From Glycomyces sp. L485 (lineage in GTDB: Bacteria; Actinomycetota; Actinomycetes; Mycobacteriales; Micromonosporaceae): DNA of 64,000 nt. The stretch lies in NCBI RefSeq assembly GCF_022548875.1, contig NZ_JAKZEW010000009.1, forward strand, positions 50,110 through 114,109, read 5' to 3'. Numbering within the stretch: position 1 is the first letter of the stretch; each line of letters begins with the position of its first letter. Shown piece after piece: positions 8,131 to 16,444 of this stretch. The position numbers and the translations under genes were made by a program. Below the pieces are notes generated by a model. That model was not told where the DNA came from. It worked only from the letters and a program-made list of their open reading frames with translations, and ran no database searches.

Positions 8131-9285
8131 ATGACAGAGAAGATTTCCGTCGGCATAGCCCTCAACGGCGTGACCGGGCGCATGGGATACCGGCAGCACC
8201 TCGTGCGCTCGTTGCTCGCCATCCGCGAGCAGGGCGGCGTCGAACGCGCTGACGGATCGGTCATCTGGCCCGAGCTCACCCTGGTCGGCCGCAGCGCCGA
8301 CAAGCTCGCCGAGATCGCCGACCGCCACGGCCTGGACCGGTACACCACGAGCCTCGACGAAGTCCTCGCCGACGACGGCATCGACATCTACTTCGACGCC
8401 TTGACCACCCAGCACCGGCTCGCCGCCGTGAACGCCGCGATCAAGGCCGGCAAGCACGTCTACACCGAGAAGCCCATCGCGACGAACCTCGAAGACGCGC
8501 TCGGCCTCGCCCGGGCCGCGCGTGACGCGGGCGTCAAGAACGGCGCCGTCGCCGACAAGCTCTACCTGCCCGGCCTGCGCAAGCTCAAGAGGCTGGTCGA
8601 CTCCGGCTTCTTCGGGCGGGTCCTGTCCGTGCGCGGCGAGTTCGGCTACTGGGTCTTCGAAGGCGACTGGCAGGACTCGCAGCGCCCCTCGTGGAACTAC
8701 CGCGCCGAAGACGGCGGCGGCATGGTCCTGGACATGTTCCCTCACTGGTCGTACGTCTTCGAAGGCACGCTGGCCCCGGTCAAGTCCGTGACCGCGCACG
8801 TGACGACCCACATTCCCGAGCGCGTCGACGAGCACGGCAAGCCCTACGCCGCGACGGCGGACGACGCCGCCTACGCGATCTTCGAGCTCCAGGACGGCAC
8901 GGTCGTCCAGATGAACTCGTCGTGGGCCACCAGGGTCGACCGCGAGGAGCTCGTCGAGTTCCACGTCGACGGCACCGAGGCATCCGCGATCGCAGGCCTG
9001 CGCAAGGTCCGCGCCCAGCACCGCGCCCACACCCCCAAGCCGGTGTGGAACCCCGACATCGACCAGCCGATCGCCTTCCGCCAGCAGTGGAACGACGTGC
9101 CGGACAACGAGCAGTTCGACAACGGCTTCAAGCTCCAGTGGGAGGAGTTCCTGCGCCACGTCGTGGACGACGCGCCGTGGCACCACGACTTCCTCGCGGC
9201 CGCCCGGGGCGTGCAGCTGGCCGAGGCCGGCTACCGCTCGGCGCTCGAAGGCCGCCGTATCGAGCTCGAGGAGCTCCAGCTGTGA
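8131..9285 (+). CDS. Gfo/Idh/MocA-family NAD(P)-dependent oxidoreductase
   Basis: The 384-residue enzyme has an N-terminal Rossmann fold (VGIALNGVTGRMGYRQHL) and the family motif EKPIA, whose Lys takes part in catalysis. A C-terminal alpha/beta substrate domain follows. The ATG at 8131 has a Shine-Dalgarno (TCAGGAG) 10 bases upstream; an upstream in-frame extension to 8065 has none. It is the first gene of a coupled three-gene set (4-base overlap) with a DUF993 protein and a TIM-barrel isomerase. The family oxidises sugars, inositols and related polyols; the substrate cannot be read from the sequence. Confidence 0.9.
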   Translation: MTEKISVGIALNGVTGRMGYRQHLVRSLLAIREQGGVERADGSVIWPELTLVGRSADKLAEIADRHGLDRYTTSLDEVLADDGIDIYFDALTTQHRLAAVNAAIKAGKHVYTEKPIATNLEDALGLARAARDAGVKNGAVADKLYLPGLRKLKRLVDSGFFGRVLSVRGEFGYWVFEGDWQDSQRPSWNYRAEDGGGMVLDMFPHWSYVFEGTLAPVKSVTAHVTTHIPERVDEHGKPYAATADDAAYAIFELQDGTVVQMNSSWATRVDREELVEFHVDGTEASAIAGLRKVRAQHRAHTPKPVWNPDIDQPIAFRQQWNDVPDNEQFDNGFKLQWEEFLRHVVDDAPWHHDFLAAARGVQLAEAGYRSALEGRRIELEELQL

Positions 9286-10373
9286 GCCGCAAGTTCCACT
9301 CCCGCGTGATCTACTCGGCGGCCCACGTGGTCGCCGACCCGCTGGCCGACAACGGCCCCGGCCGACCCGCGACGGTCGACTGGGACGCGACGATCGCCTT
9401 CCGGCGCCACCTGTGGGACCTGGGCCTCGGCGTCGCCGACGCGATGGACACCGCCCAGCGCGGCATGGGCCTGGACTGGGAGGCGACGAAGGAGCTCATC
9501 CGCCGCTCGGCCGAGGCCGCCGGCCCGGACGACCTCCTGGCCTGCGGCGTGGGCACCGACCAGCTCCCGGCGGCCCCGACCACCCTTGACGAGATCCGGT
9601 CGACCTACCTCGACCAGCTCGCGGTGGTGGAGGACGCCGGAGCCGGAACGATCCTGATGTGCTCCAGGGCCATGGCCGCGACCGCCAAGAGCCCGGACGA
9701 CTACAAGAGCCTCTACGGCGAACTCCTCGGCGAGGTCAGCGGCAAGGCGATCCTCCACTGGCTCGGCCCGATGTTCGACCCGACGCTCGAAGGCTACTGG
9801 GGATCGAGCGACCTGGAAGAGGCCGCGGACGTGTTCGTCGAGATCGTCACCGAGAACGCCTCGAAGGTGGACGGCATCAAGATGAGCCTGCTGGACGCCG
9901 ACAAGGAGATCGCGGTGCGCCGCAGGCTCCCCGAAGGCGTGCGGTGCTACACCGGCGACGACTTCAACTACCCGCAGCTCATCGCCGGCGACGACCAGGG
10001 CCACTCCGACGCGCTCCTGGGCATCTTCGACCCCCTGGCGCCTTTGGCCGCGAAGGCGGTCCAGCGCCTGGACGAGGGCGACACCGAAGGCTTCCGAGCC
10101 ATCCTCGACCCGACCGTGCCATTGGCCCGAAAGGTCTTCGAGAAGCCGACCTTCAACTACAAGACCGGAGTGGTCTTCCTGGCCTGGCTCTGCGGCCACC
10201 AGAAGCACTTCAAAATGGTCGGAGGCCTGGAAGCGGCCCGCTCGGTCGCCCACTTCAAGGAGATCTACGAGCTGGCCGGCGAGGCGGGCCTGTTCCCGGA
10301 CCCGAAGACGGCCGAGGAGCGCTTCAACGCCCTGCTGAAAGTGGCCGGCCAACCCTCAGTGGCGGCGCGATGA
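9282..10373 (+). CDS. DUF993 family protein (DHDPS-like TIM barrel)
   Basis: The 363-residue protein starts at a GTG overlapping the previous stop (GTGA). It fits DUF993, a family related to dihydrodipicolinate synthase-like Schiff-base aldolases. Recognisable blocks include the N-terminal SRVIYSAAHVVADPL, the central KAILHWLGPMFDP, DGIKMSLLD with a Lys that could be the Schiff-base residue, and CYTGDDFNYPQLIAGD. Adjacent oxidoreductase and isomerase genes suggest it cleaves or rearranges an oxidised sugar intermediate; this is inference. No transporter gene accompanies the operon. Confidence 0.85.
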   Translation: MSRKFHSRVIYSAAHVVADPLADNGPGRPATVDWDATIAFRRHLWDLGLGVADAMDTAQRGMGLDWEATKELIRRSAEAAGPDDLLACGVGTDQLPAAPTTLDEIRSTYLDQLAVVEDAGAGTILMCSRAMAATAKSPDDYKSLYGELLGEVSGKAILHWLGPMFDPTLEGYWGSSDLEEAADVFVEIVTENASKVDGIKMSLLDADKEIAVRRRLPEGVRCYTGDDFNYPQLIAGDDQGHSDALLGIFDPLAPLAAKAVQRLDEGDTEGFRAILDPTVPLARKVFEKPTFNYKTGVVFLAWLCGHQKHFKMVGGLEAARSVAHFKEIYELAGEAGLFPDPKTAEERFNALLKVAGQPSVAAR

Positions 10374-11185
10374 GCTCGTTCCTCGAACGCTTCTCGTTCA
10401 ACCACGCCACCGCGAAGTTCTGGGACCAGAGCGAGGCGATCGAAGCGTGCGCCCGTACCGGCTCGGGCATCGGCCTGTGGCGGGAACCGGTCCAAGAGCA
10501 GGGTCTGGCGGCGACGGCCAAGCAGGTCCGCGACGCCGGAGTCCAGGTCACGAGCCTGTGTCGGGGCGGCTTCTTCACCGACCCCACCCCGGCGGCGATC
10601 GAGGAGAACAAGCGGGCCGTCGACGAGACCGCCGAACTCGGCGCCCCCGCCCTCGTCCTCGTCTCGGGTCCGATCCTCGAAGGCGGCACTCTCGACAGCG
10701 CCCGCGAGGGCGTGGCCGAGGCGCTCGCCGCGCTCGCCCCTTACGCCGCCGAGCGGGGCGTGACGCTCGCGATCGAGCCGCTCCACCCGATGTTCACCTC
10801 CGACCGCTGCGTCGTCGCGACGCTCGGGCAGGCCCTCGACCTGGCCGCGCCCCATCCGGCCGAGGCCGTCGGCGTCGTGGTGGACACCTACCACATCTGG
10901 TGGGACCCGAACGTCTGGAACGACATCGCCCGCGCCGGAGCCGAAGGCCGCATCGCCTCCTTCCAGCTCGCCGACTGGATCACCCCGCTCCCCGCCGGTG
11001 TGCTCACCGGCCGCGGACAGCTCGGCGACGGCTGCATCGAGATGCGCCGCTACGCCGATGCCGTCGACGCGACCGGCTTCACCGGCCCGATCGAGGTCGA
11101 GCTGTTCAACGACGACCTCTGGGCCCGGCCGGGCCCCGAAGTCTTCGAGGAGACCCGCGCGGCATTCGCCCGGGTCCTCAGCTGA
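10370..11185 (+). CDS. Sugar phosphate isomerase/epimerase family TIM barrel
   Basis: The 271-residue protein is the third gene of the set, its ATG overlapping the DUF993 stop by 4 bases. Metal-ligand motifs typical of the xylose isomerase-like barrel are visible: the Glu in LAIEPLHPMF, VVVDTYHIWWD (Asp and His), an Asp in the next strand (FQLADW) and the final Glu in PIEVELF. These four positions bind the divalent metal in inosose dehydratase and 3-keto-sugar epimerase relatives. The operon may catabolise an inositol-like or keto-sugar substrate. It ends 5 bases before a strong terminator stem. Confidence 0.87.
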   Translation: MSSFLERFSFNHATAKFWDQSEAIEACARTGSGIGLWREPVQEQGLAATAKQVRDAGVQVTSLCRGGFFTDPTPAAIEENKRAVDETAELGAPALVLVSGPILEGGTLDSAREGVAEALAALAPYAAERGVTLAIEPLHPMFTSDRCVVATLGQALDLAAPHPAEAVGVVVDTYHIWWDPNVWNDIARAGAEGRIASFQLADWITPLPAGVLTGRGQLGDGCIEMRRYADAVDATGFTGPIEVELFNDDLWARPGPEVFEETRAAFARVLS

Positions 11186-11190
11186 GACGA

Positions 11191-11238
11191 GGCCGCGGTC
11201 GGGTCCCGGATGACTGAATCCGGGACCCGACCGCGGCC
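11191..11238. terminator. Long perfect stem-loop ending the sugar operon
   Basis: A perfect 21-base inverted repeat (11191-11211 and 11218-11238) with the 6-base loop GACTGA begins 5 bases after the isomerase stop. It lacks a T-tract, as is common in high-GC actinobacteria. It lies between a plus-strand operon and a minus-strand operon and could stop transcription from both sides. Confidence 0.85.
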
Positions 11239-11378
11239 GTGCTTTCGGAGAACGAGCAGCGGCACGGAAGCCGCGCGGCCTCGGCGCTGTTCGTGAACGA
11301 CGCGGTCAAGAAGCCGAGCGCCACCGTCGTGACCGTCCCGATGGCGAACGCCGGCGCCGCGCCTGCGACAGTTCCCGC

Positions 11379-12107
11379 TCACCGGTGCAGACCGAAGTCG
11401 TCGCGGTCGTTGAGCGGGCGCGACCGGTCCTCCGCCGTCGCGTCCCGATGGCCCGCATAGGTCGCGTACACGACGACGTTCTCCGCGTAGTCGCCCGATT
11501 CGCGGTCGAACCGGCCGCCGCAGGTGATCAGCCGCAGCGCAGGTTCGGGCTCGATCCCGAAGACCTCCTCGTAGGGAAGAGCGTTCTTCGAGTAGGCCTC
11601 GGTCCTCGTCACCTCGTAGGACACCACGATGCCGTCCTCGCGGGCGAGCTCGACCCGGTCGCCCTCGGCCAGGAACCGCAGCGCGTAGAACACCGCCGGG
11701 CCGCTTGCCTCGGTGTCCAGGTGCCCCAGCAGCACCGTCGGACCGAACTCACCCGGCGTCGCCCCGTGCTCGAACCAGCCCGCCACGTGCGGCCGCCCCA
11801 GCGGCGGCACCTCGAACTCACCACCGCGGCTCATTCCCAGATCGACGAGCGGAGCGTGCATGCCGACCGCCTCCGCATCCACCCTCGTCGGCTCCGAGCG
11901 GTCGAGCCACCCGCCGCCGTCCGGATCCACCGTGAAGCCCACGTCGCCCGCCGAATGCGCCGACCAGCCCGGCAGCCTGATCGTCGGCACCGGCGTCAAC
12001 CCTCCGAGCATCAGACCCAGCCCGCCCGCCATCAGCATCGCCAGCCCCACCGCCGCCAGAGGCCGGAGCGCCGACTCCGACCTGTGCGCGCCTGCCGGCC
12101 GAACCAT
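11379..12107 (-). CDS. Sortase (class E/F type)
   Basis: The 242-residue membrane-anchored transpeptidase has an N-terminal hydrophobic segment (about 16-38) followed by the sortase barrel. Catalytic residues are visible: His in VLLGHLDT, Cys in LRLITCGG and a late Arg in the terminal region. Overall size and sequence resemble actinobacterial class E and F sortases, which attach surface proteins to peptidoglycan. The gene begins 4 bases after the stop of a secreted protein that ends in an LALTG-type sorting signal (12112-12579), so substrate and enzyme share an operon. Class assignment between E and F is not certain from sequence alone. Confidence 0.9.
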   Translation of the reverse strand: MVRPAGAHRSESALRPLAAVGLAMLMAGGLGLMLGGLTPVPTIRLPGWSAHSAGDVGFTVDPDGGGWLDRSEPTRVDAEAVGMHAPLVDLGMSRGGEFEVPPLGRPHVAGWFEHGATPGEFGPTVLLGHLDTEASGPAVFYALRFLAEGDRVELAREDGIVVSYEVTRTEAYSKNALPYEEVFGIEPEPALRLITCGGRFDRESGDYAENVVVYATYAGHRDATAEDRSRPLNDRDDFGLHR

Positions 12108-12111
12108 CGGA

Positions 12112-12579
12112 CTAGACGTCGATCCTGCTGCGGCGCTTAAGCAACCACAGCCCCGCGACGGCCACCGCGGCCGCCGCCGCGCCGGTCAGCGCGAGCGCGG
12201 CCGCCGGGTCCGACGCCGTCGAGCCCGATCCGGTCTTCGCGCCCGTGCCGTCCGCCACGGTCAGCTTCCCTGAGGCCGTATCGTCCCCGCACCGCACTGC
12301 GATCGTGTACATCCCCGCCCTCCACTCGTTCGGCACCACGAACGAGCCCTGCGCCTGACCGTCCGCGACCGGCATGTCCACCTTCAGGGCGGTGTCCTTC
12401 ACCGTCGCGGTGGCATTCTCCGAGCAGCTCGCGGCTACGACCGTCACCGTCGTGCCGGCGGTCGCCGTCACCGGTGTCAAGGTCACCGTGACGGCGGCGT
12501 TCGCTCCGGTCGCCGCCGCGAGCGCCAGACCCGCTCCCAGCGTCACCGCCGCGGTGAGTCTCCTGACGGCCTGCAACAT
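12112..12579 (-). CDS. Secreted surface protein with LAXTG-like sorting signal
   Basis: The 155-residue protein has a signal peptide (about 1-29, ending GANAA). A single Ig-like beta domain with two cysteines (C53 and C98) follows, then a Gly/Ser/Thr-rich linker. The C-terminus has the sorting-signal layout: LALTG, a hydrophobic stretch ([14 protein letters not shown]) and a basic tail KRRSR. LAXTG is the motif used by class E sortases. With the sortase gene 4 bases downstream, this is very likely its substrate. The function of the exposed domain is unknown. Confidence 0.82.
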   Translation of the reverse strand: MLQAVRRLTAAVTLGAGLALAAATGANAAVTVTLTPVTATAGTTVTVVAASCSENATATVKDTALKVDMPVADGQAQGSFVVPNEWRAGMYTIAVRCGDDTASGKLTVADGTGAKTGSGSTASDPAAALALTGAAAAAVAVAGLWLLKRRSRIDV

Positions 12580-12722
12580 GGGCGTCCTCCCCGGTCGTCT
12601 CGGCGCCGATATCGCCTCTCGACCACGCTAATCGCCGCTCCGGCGACCCGAACTCGATTCGAGGAAAATTCAATCCGGTTGTCAGGGTGGAGAACATCGC
12701 CGTCATCTGCGACGATGAAGGC

Positions 12723-13205
12723 ATGAAGGTTCCCGGGAGCGGCCTTGTCAGCGGTCTCGCCGCCACCGCGCGCACCGCCACGCGACGCGCCGTCACCCGC
12801 CAGTACCCCGAGCACGAGCCCGAACTGCCCGAACGCACCCGCGGCGTCATCGCGCTCCTCGAACCGAACTGCACCTCCTGCATGCTGTGCGCCCGCGAGT
12901 GCCCCGACTGGTGCATCTACATCGACTCGCACAAGGAGACCGTCGAGGCCGAGGGCGCGGCCCGACCGCGCCAGGTCAATGTCCTCGACCGGTTCGACAT
13001 CGACTTCTCCCTGTGCATGTACTGCGGCATCTGCGTCGACGTCTGCCCCTTCGACGCGCTGTTCTGGGCGAGCGACTTCGACTACGCCGAGGGCGACATC
13101 CGCGACCTGCTCCACGACAAGGAGCACCTGGGGGAGTGGATGGAAGGCGTCCCCGCCTCAGCACTTCCCGAATCGACCCCCGCTCGGGAAGCGCAGGGCC
13201 GATGA
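12723..13205 (+). CDS. nuoI: NADH-quinone oxidoreductase subunit I (NuoI), orphan copy
   Basis: The 160-residue protein has two tetranuclear iron-sulfur cluster motifs, [15 protein letters not shown] and [12 protein letters not shown], in the NuoI arrangement (clusters N6a and N6b). I chose ATG 12723 (MKVPGSGL) because an upstream extension to 12687 adds an atypical N-terminus. nuoJ follows with a 4-base overlap, but no other complex I gene is adjacent. It may belong to a split or partial Nuo/Fpo-type complex. Confidence 0.9.
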   Translation: MKVPGSGLVSGLAATARTATRRAVTRQYPEHEPELPERTRGVIALLEPNCTSCMLCARECPDWCIYIDSHKETVEAEGAARPRQVNVLDRFDIDFSLCMYCGICVDVCPFDALFWASDFDYAEGDIRDLLHDKEHLGEWMEGVPASALPESTPAREAQGR

Positions 13206-13729
13206 CCCTCGCCGACGTGCTCCTGCTGGCGTTCGGGCTGCTCGCGCTCGGTGCGGCGCTGGCGGTCGTCACGACCCGCCGGATCGTCCGGGCCGGGCTG
13301 TGGCTCGCCGTGGCCTTCGCGGGGATCGCGGGGGCCGCGCTGGTCCTGACGGCGGAGTTCCTCGCGTGGGTGCTCGTGCTCATCTACGTCGGCGCGATCG
13401 TGGTGCTGCTGCTGTTCGCGACGATGCTCACCAAGGCTCCCACCGACGCCTCGGACGAACTGGACCGGAGTCGGCTGCCCGGCGCGTTCCTCGCCGGGGG
13501 CGTCGGCCTCGGCTTGGCCGCCGTGCTCGTCGGATCGTTCGGGTGGACGAGGGTGAGCCTGTCGGGCCGCGCCGCGGGGGACGCCTCGGCCGTCGGAGAG
13601 GAGATCTTCGCGAACTGGGTCCTGCCGTTCGAGGTGCTGTCGCTGCTGCTCCTCGCGGCCCTGGTCGGTGCGATCGCGGTCTCCACGAGAGACGCCGCGC
13701 GCAACAATCGTGCAACAGAGGCCGACTAG
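13202..13729 (+). CDS. nuoJ: NADH-quinone oxidoreductase subunit J (NuoJ), orphan copy
   Basis: The 175-residue integral membrane protein has five predicted helices. It shows the NuoJ signature region around [20 protein letters not shown] followed by TMLT, the helix next to the proton-channel subunits. The start ATG overlaps the nuoI stop. The usual next gene, nuoK, is absent: a DUF885 hydrolase follows 21 bases later. The pair is therefore either part of a scattered complex I or a relic module. Confidence 0.9.
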   Translation: MTLADVLLLAFGLLALGAALAVVTTRRIVRAGLWLAVAFAGIAGAALVLTAEFLAWVLVLIYVGAIVVLLLFATMLTKAPTDASDELDRSRLPGAFLAGGVGLGLAAVLVGSFGWTRVSLSGRAAGDASAVGEEIFANWVLPFEVLSLLLLAALVGAIAVSTRDAARNNRATEAD

Positions 13730-13750
13730 CCGAGCGGTAAGCTACCGGCC

Positions 13751-15394
13751 ATGACCTCACCGATATTCGCCCTGGCCGACGAGTACATCACCTCATTCGC
13801 TCGGCTGCACCCCATGGCGGCCGGTTCGATCGGCATCAAGGGGGACTTCGGCGTCGCCTCCGATCTCGGTCCCGACGCCGAGGCCGAGCGGGCGAAGCTG
13901 GCGCGCGACACGCTCGCCCGCCTCAAGACGCTGCAGTCGACCGGTCCGGCCGACGAGCTCGCCCGACTGCACATGGCCGAGCGGCTGGAGACGCAGCTGG
14001 AGCTGTTCGACGCAGGGGAGTGGCGCCGCGCCCTGCGCGTCCCCTACGGCCTCATCCAGTTCCTGTGCTCGTATGTGGACCTCGCGCCGCGCGGCACCGA
14101 GAACCGGTGGCGCACCGTCGTAGCCCGCATCCGCGCGATCCCCGAGATGCTCGCGACGTGGCGCCAGACGATGAACGCGGGGATCGCGGCCGGGCAGACC
14201 GTCGCGATCCGACAGGTCGTCGAGGGCGCCAGGCAGGCCCGGCGCAACGCCGAAGCCAGAGTCTTCGACAAGCACGTGAACGCCTACGGCGAGGGCCCGC
14301 AGGCGCGCGACCTCGCCGAGGCGTCCGAGGCGGCCTACGCGGCGTTCGCCGCCACGGCCGAATACCTGGAGGAGTGCTACGCGCCGCACGCCGAGCCGGG
14401 CGACGGCGTAGGCGAGGAGCGCTACCTACTCCACGCCCGCAGCACGCTCGGCGCGAAGCTCGACCCGCGCGACGCCTACGAATGGGGTTGGGAGGAGCTG
14501 CACCGCATCGAGGACGAGATGGCCGCCGAGGCCGCGAAGATCCTTCCCGGCGCGAGTCTCGACGAGGTCGCCGCCCACCTCGACGCCGACGCTCCGATCA
14601 CCGACCACGCCTCGTACCTCGGCTGGCTCACCGAGCGGCACCTCAGCGCCCTGGAGGCGCTCGACGGCGTCCACTTCGACATAGACCCGCGTCTGATGCA
14701 CCTCGACGTCGAGCTCGTCCACGGCTCCTCGGCCGGCTCGCCGTACTACACCGGTCCGAGCGAGGACCTCAGCCGAGCGGGCCGTACCTGGTGGCCGGTG
14801 GCCGATCGGGAGCACTTCGCGGTGTGGCGTGAGCTCACCACCGTCTTCCACGAGGGCGTCCCCGGGCACCATCTGCAGATAGGGCAGACGAAGATCGCCG
14901 GCGACGGCCTCAGCCGCTTCGCGAAGCTCTACGGTTCCCTGTCGGGGCACTCCGAGGGCTGGGCGCTGTACGCCGAGCGGCTCGCCGACGACCTCGGCTG
15001 GCACGCCGATCCTGCGACGCGCCTCGGCATGCTCAAGGGGTCGGCGATGCGGGCGGCCCGCGTCGTCATCGACATCGGCTGGCACATGGACCTGCCGCTG
15101 CCCGACACCGAGGCGAAGCGGCACGGGGAGCGGTGGGACTTCGACGTGGCCCTCGCGGTGCTGCGGGACCGCGGTGGGATCCCCGTGCACCGGTCCCACC
15201 CCGAGATCGTCCGCTACGCCGGCTGGCCGGCGCAGGCGATCTGCTACAAGCTCGGCGAGCGCGCCTGGATGGCCGCCCGCGCCGAGGCCGAGGCCGCAGC
15301 GGGGTCCGGCTTCGACCTCAAGGCGTGGCACACGAAGGCGTTGGGCCTCGGGCCGATCGGGCTCGACAACCTGGCCGCGGTCCTGCGCGGATAG
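13751..15394 (+). CDS. DUF885 family zinc-dependent hydrolase
   Basis: This 547-residue cytoplasmic, mostly helical protein has the DUF885 active-site motif FHEGVPGHHLQI (H367, E368, H373). The motif matches an HExxxGH-type zinc site, with a likely third ligand Glu in SGHSEGWALYAERL. DUF885 proteins are distant relatives of M32/M3-type peptidases; the substrate is unknown. The start is an ATG 21 bases after nuoJ, so it may be co-transcribed with the nuo pair without being related in function. Confidence 0.85.
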   Translation: MTSPIFALADEYITSFARLHPMAAGSIGIKGDFGVASDLGPDAEAERAKLARDTLARLKTLQSTGPADELARLHMAERLETQLELFDAGEWRRALRVPYGLIQFLCSYVDLAPRGTENRWRTVVARIRAIPEMLATWRQTMNAGIAAGQTVAIRQVVEGARQARRNAEARVFDKHVNAYGEGPQARDLAEASEAAYAAFAATAEYLEECYAPHAEPGDGVGEERYLLHARSTLGAKLDPRDAYEWGWEELHRIEDEMAAEAAKILPGASLDEVAAHLDADAPITDHASYLGWLTERHLSALEALDGVHFDIDPRLMHLDVELVHGSSAGSPYYTGPSEDLSRAGRTWWPVADREHFAVWRELTTVFHEGVPGHHLQIGQTKIAGDGLSRFAKLYGSLSGHSEGWALYAERLADDLGWHADPATRLGMLKGSAMRAARVVIDIGWHMDLPLPDTEAKRHGERWDFDVALAVLRDRGGIPVHRSHPEIVRYAGWPAQAICYKLGERAWMAARAEAEAAAGSGFDLKAWHTKALGLGPIGLDNLAAVLRG

Positions 15395-15449
15395 GCAGAG
15401 GAGCCGATGCCCGGGGCCGTCCGGGCGGGTCGGCGTCGTCAGGTGAAGG

Positions 15450-16325
15450 TCATAGCCAAAGGTCGATCAGCGCCGCCACGGCCAGGTCGATGTCGTCGCC
15501 GAGCTGGCGCAGCTGCTCCTTCTCCAGGTCCGCCAGGCTGCCGGTGAGTTGGTCGGCCCGGTCGGCGCCGGGTAGGCGCAGCAGCCAGTTGCGGGCGATC
15601 ACCGCGAGCCGGAGCTCGGCGAGCAGGCGCTCCATGTGCGCCACCTGGGTGATCATGTCGGCGGCGGCCCTGCCGAGCGCCGGGCGCACCGCTTCGGCGA
15701 GGAAGCGGGCGTCTCGGGCCGCGGCGCGCGTCTCGTCGCGAGCGACGGTCAGGTCGGTGGCGTGGCCGATCTTCGCGTAGGTGTCCAGCAGGTGGGTCTT
15801 CGCGTGCGTCAGCACGCCCATGAGTGACGACGCCGGTTTGTCGCCTTCACGGGTGTAGTGCGCGTGGTCGGCGAAGCTCCGCATCTGGGCGAGCAGCGCG
15901 GCGACCCAGGCCTGGGTGCTGGTCCGCTCGATATGCCGGTAGGAGGCTTCTTGTTCGGCCTCCAGCGCGGTGTACCAGCGTGGCTGCTCGGCGACGGTCA
16001 AGTCGAGCTGGTCGAACCGGTCGGCGAAGTGGACGCGCAGCGCTTCGAGGTCTTCGGTGTGCTTGAGGGCGGCGAGGAGCTGGTCGAGCTGGGGGCCTCC
16101 TCGCGGGGTCTGGGTGAACAGGGGCCGGTAGCCGCGCAGCGCGGACCGGATGCGGTGGATGGTCGCTCGGGTGAGGGCGACCGAGCCGGGCTCGTGGCGC
16201 TGGGTCCGGGCGATGGCCCGGTTGAGGATTTCGACCTGTTCGCTGACGTAGGCGCGGACGACGACTCCGGCCCGTGTGGACGCCGTCATGGTCTCGGTCC
16301 GAGCCGCGGCGGTGGCTGCTGACAT
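15450..16325 (-). CDS. CHAD-domain protein
   Basis: The 291-residue, almost wholly helical protein is rich in conserved His and Arg. ATIHRIRSALRGYRPLF and later TRAAARDARFLAEAV match the basic helices of CHAD (conserved histidine alpha-helical domain) proteins, which bind inorganic polyphosphate. There is no fused CYTH phosphatase domain. I placed the start at ATG 16325, preceded by GGAGGAG-like sequence; an in-frame ATG 6 codons upstream lacks a ribosome site. Function beyond likely polyphosphate binding is not known. Confidence 0.75.
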   Translation of the reverse strand: MSAATAAARTETMTASTRAGVVVRAYVSEQVEILNRAIARTQRHEPGSVALTRATIHRIRSALRGYRPLFTQTPRGGPQLDQLLAALKHTEDLEALRVHFADRFDQLDLTVAEQPRWYTALEAEQEASYRHIERTSTQAWVAALLAQMRSFADHAHYTREGDKPASSLMGVLTHAKTHLLDTYAKIGHATDLTVARDETRAAARDARFLAEAVRPALGRAAADMITQVAHMERLLAELRLAVIARNWLLRLPGADRADQLTGSLADLEKEQLRQLGDDIDLAVAALIDLWL

Positions 16326-16444
16326 GGCTCCTCCCCCTCTCACGGCGCCGCTGGCGAACGTCGTGGAGCGCTGCGTCGTCTGGATCAGTATCGCAGTGCT
16401 CCGCGGGGGAGGAGCCGAACTTGATGACTATTCGCTATCCGAGC

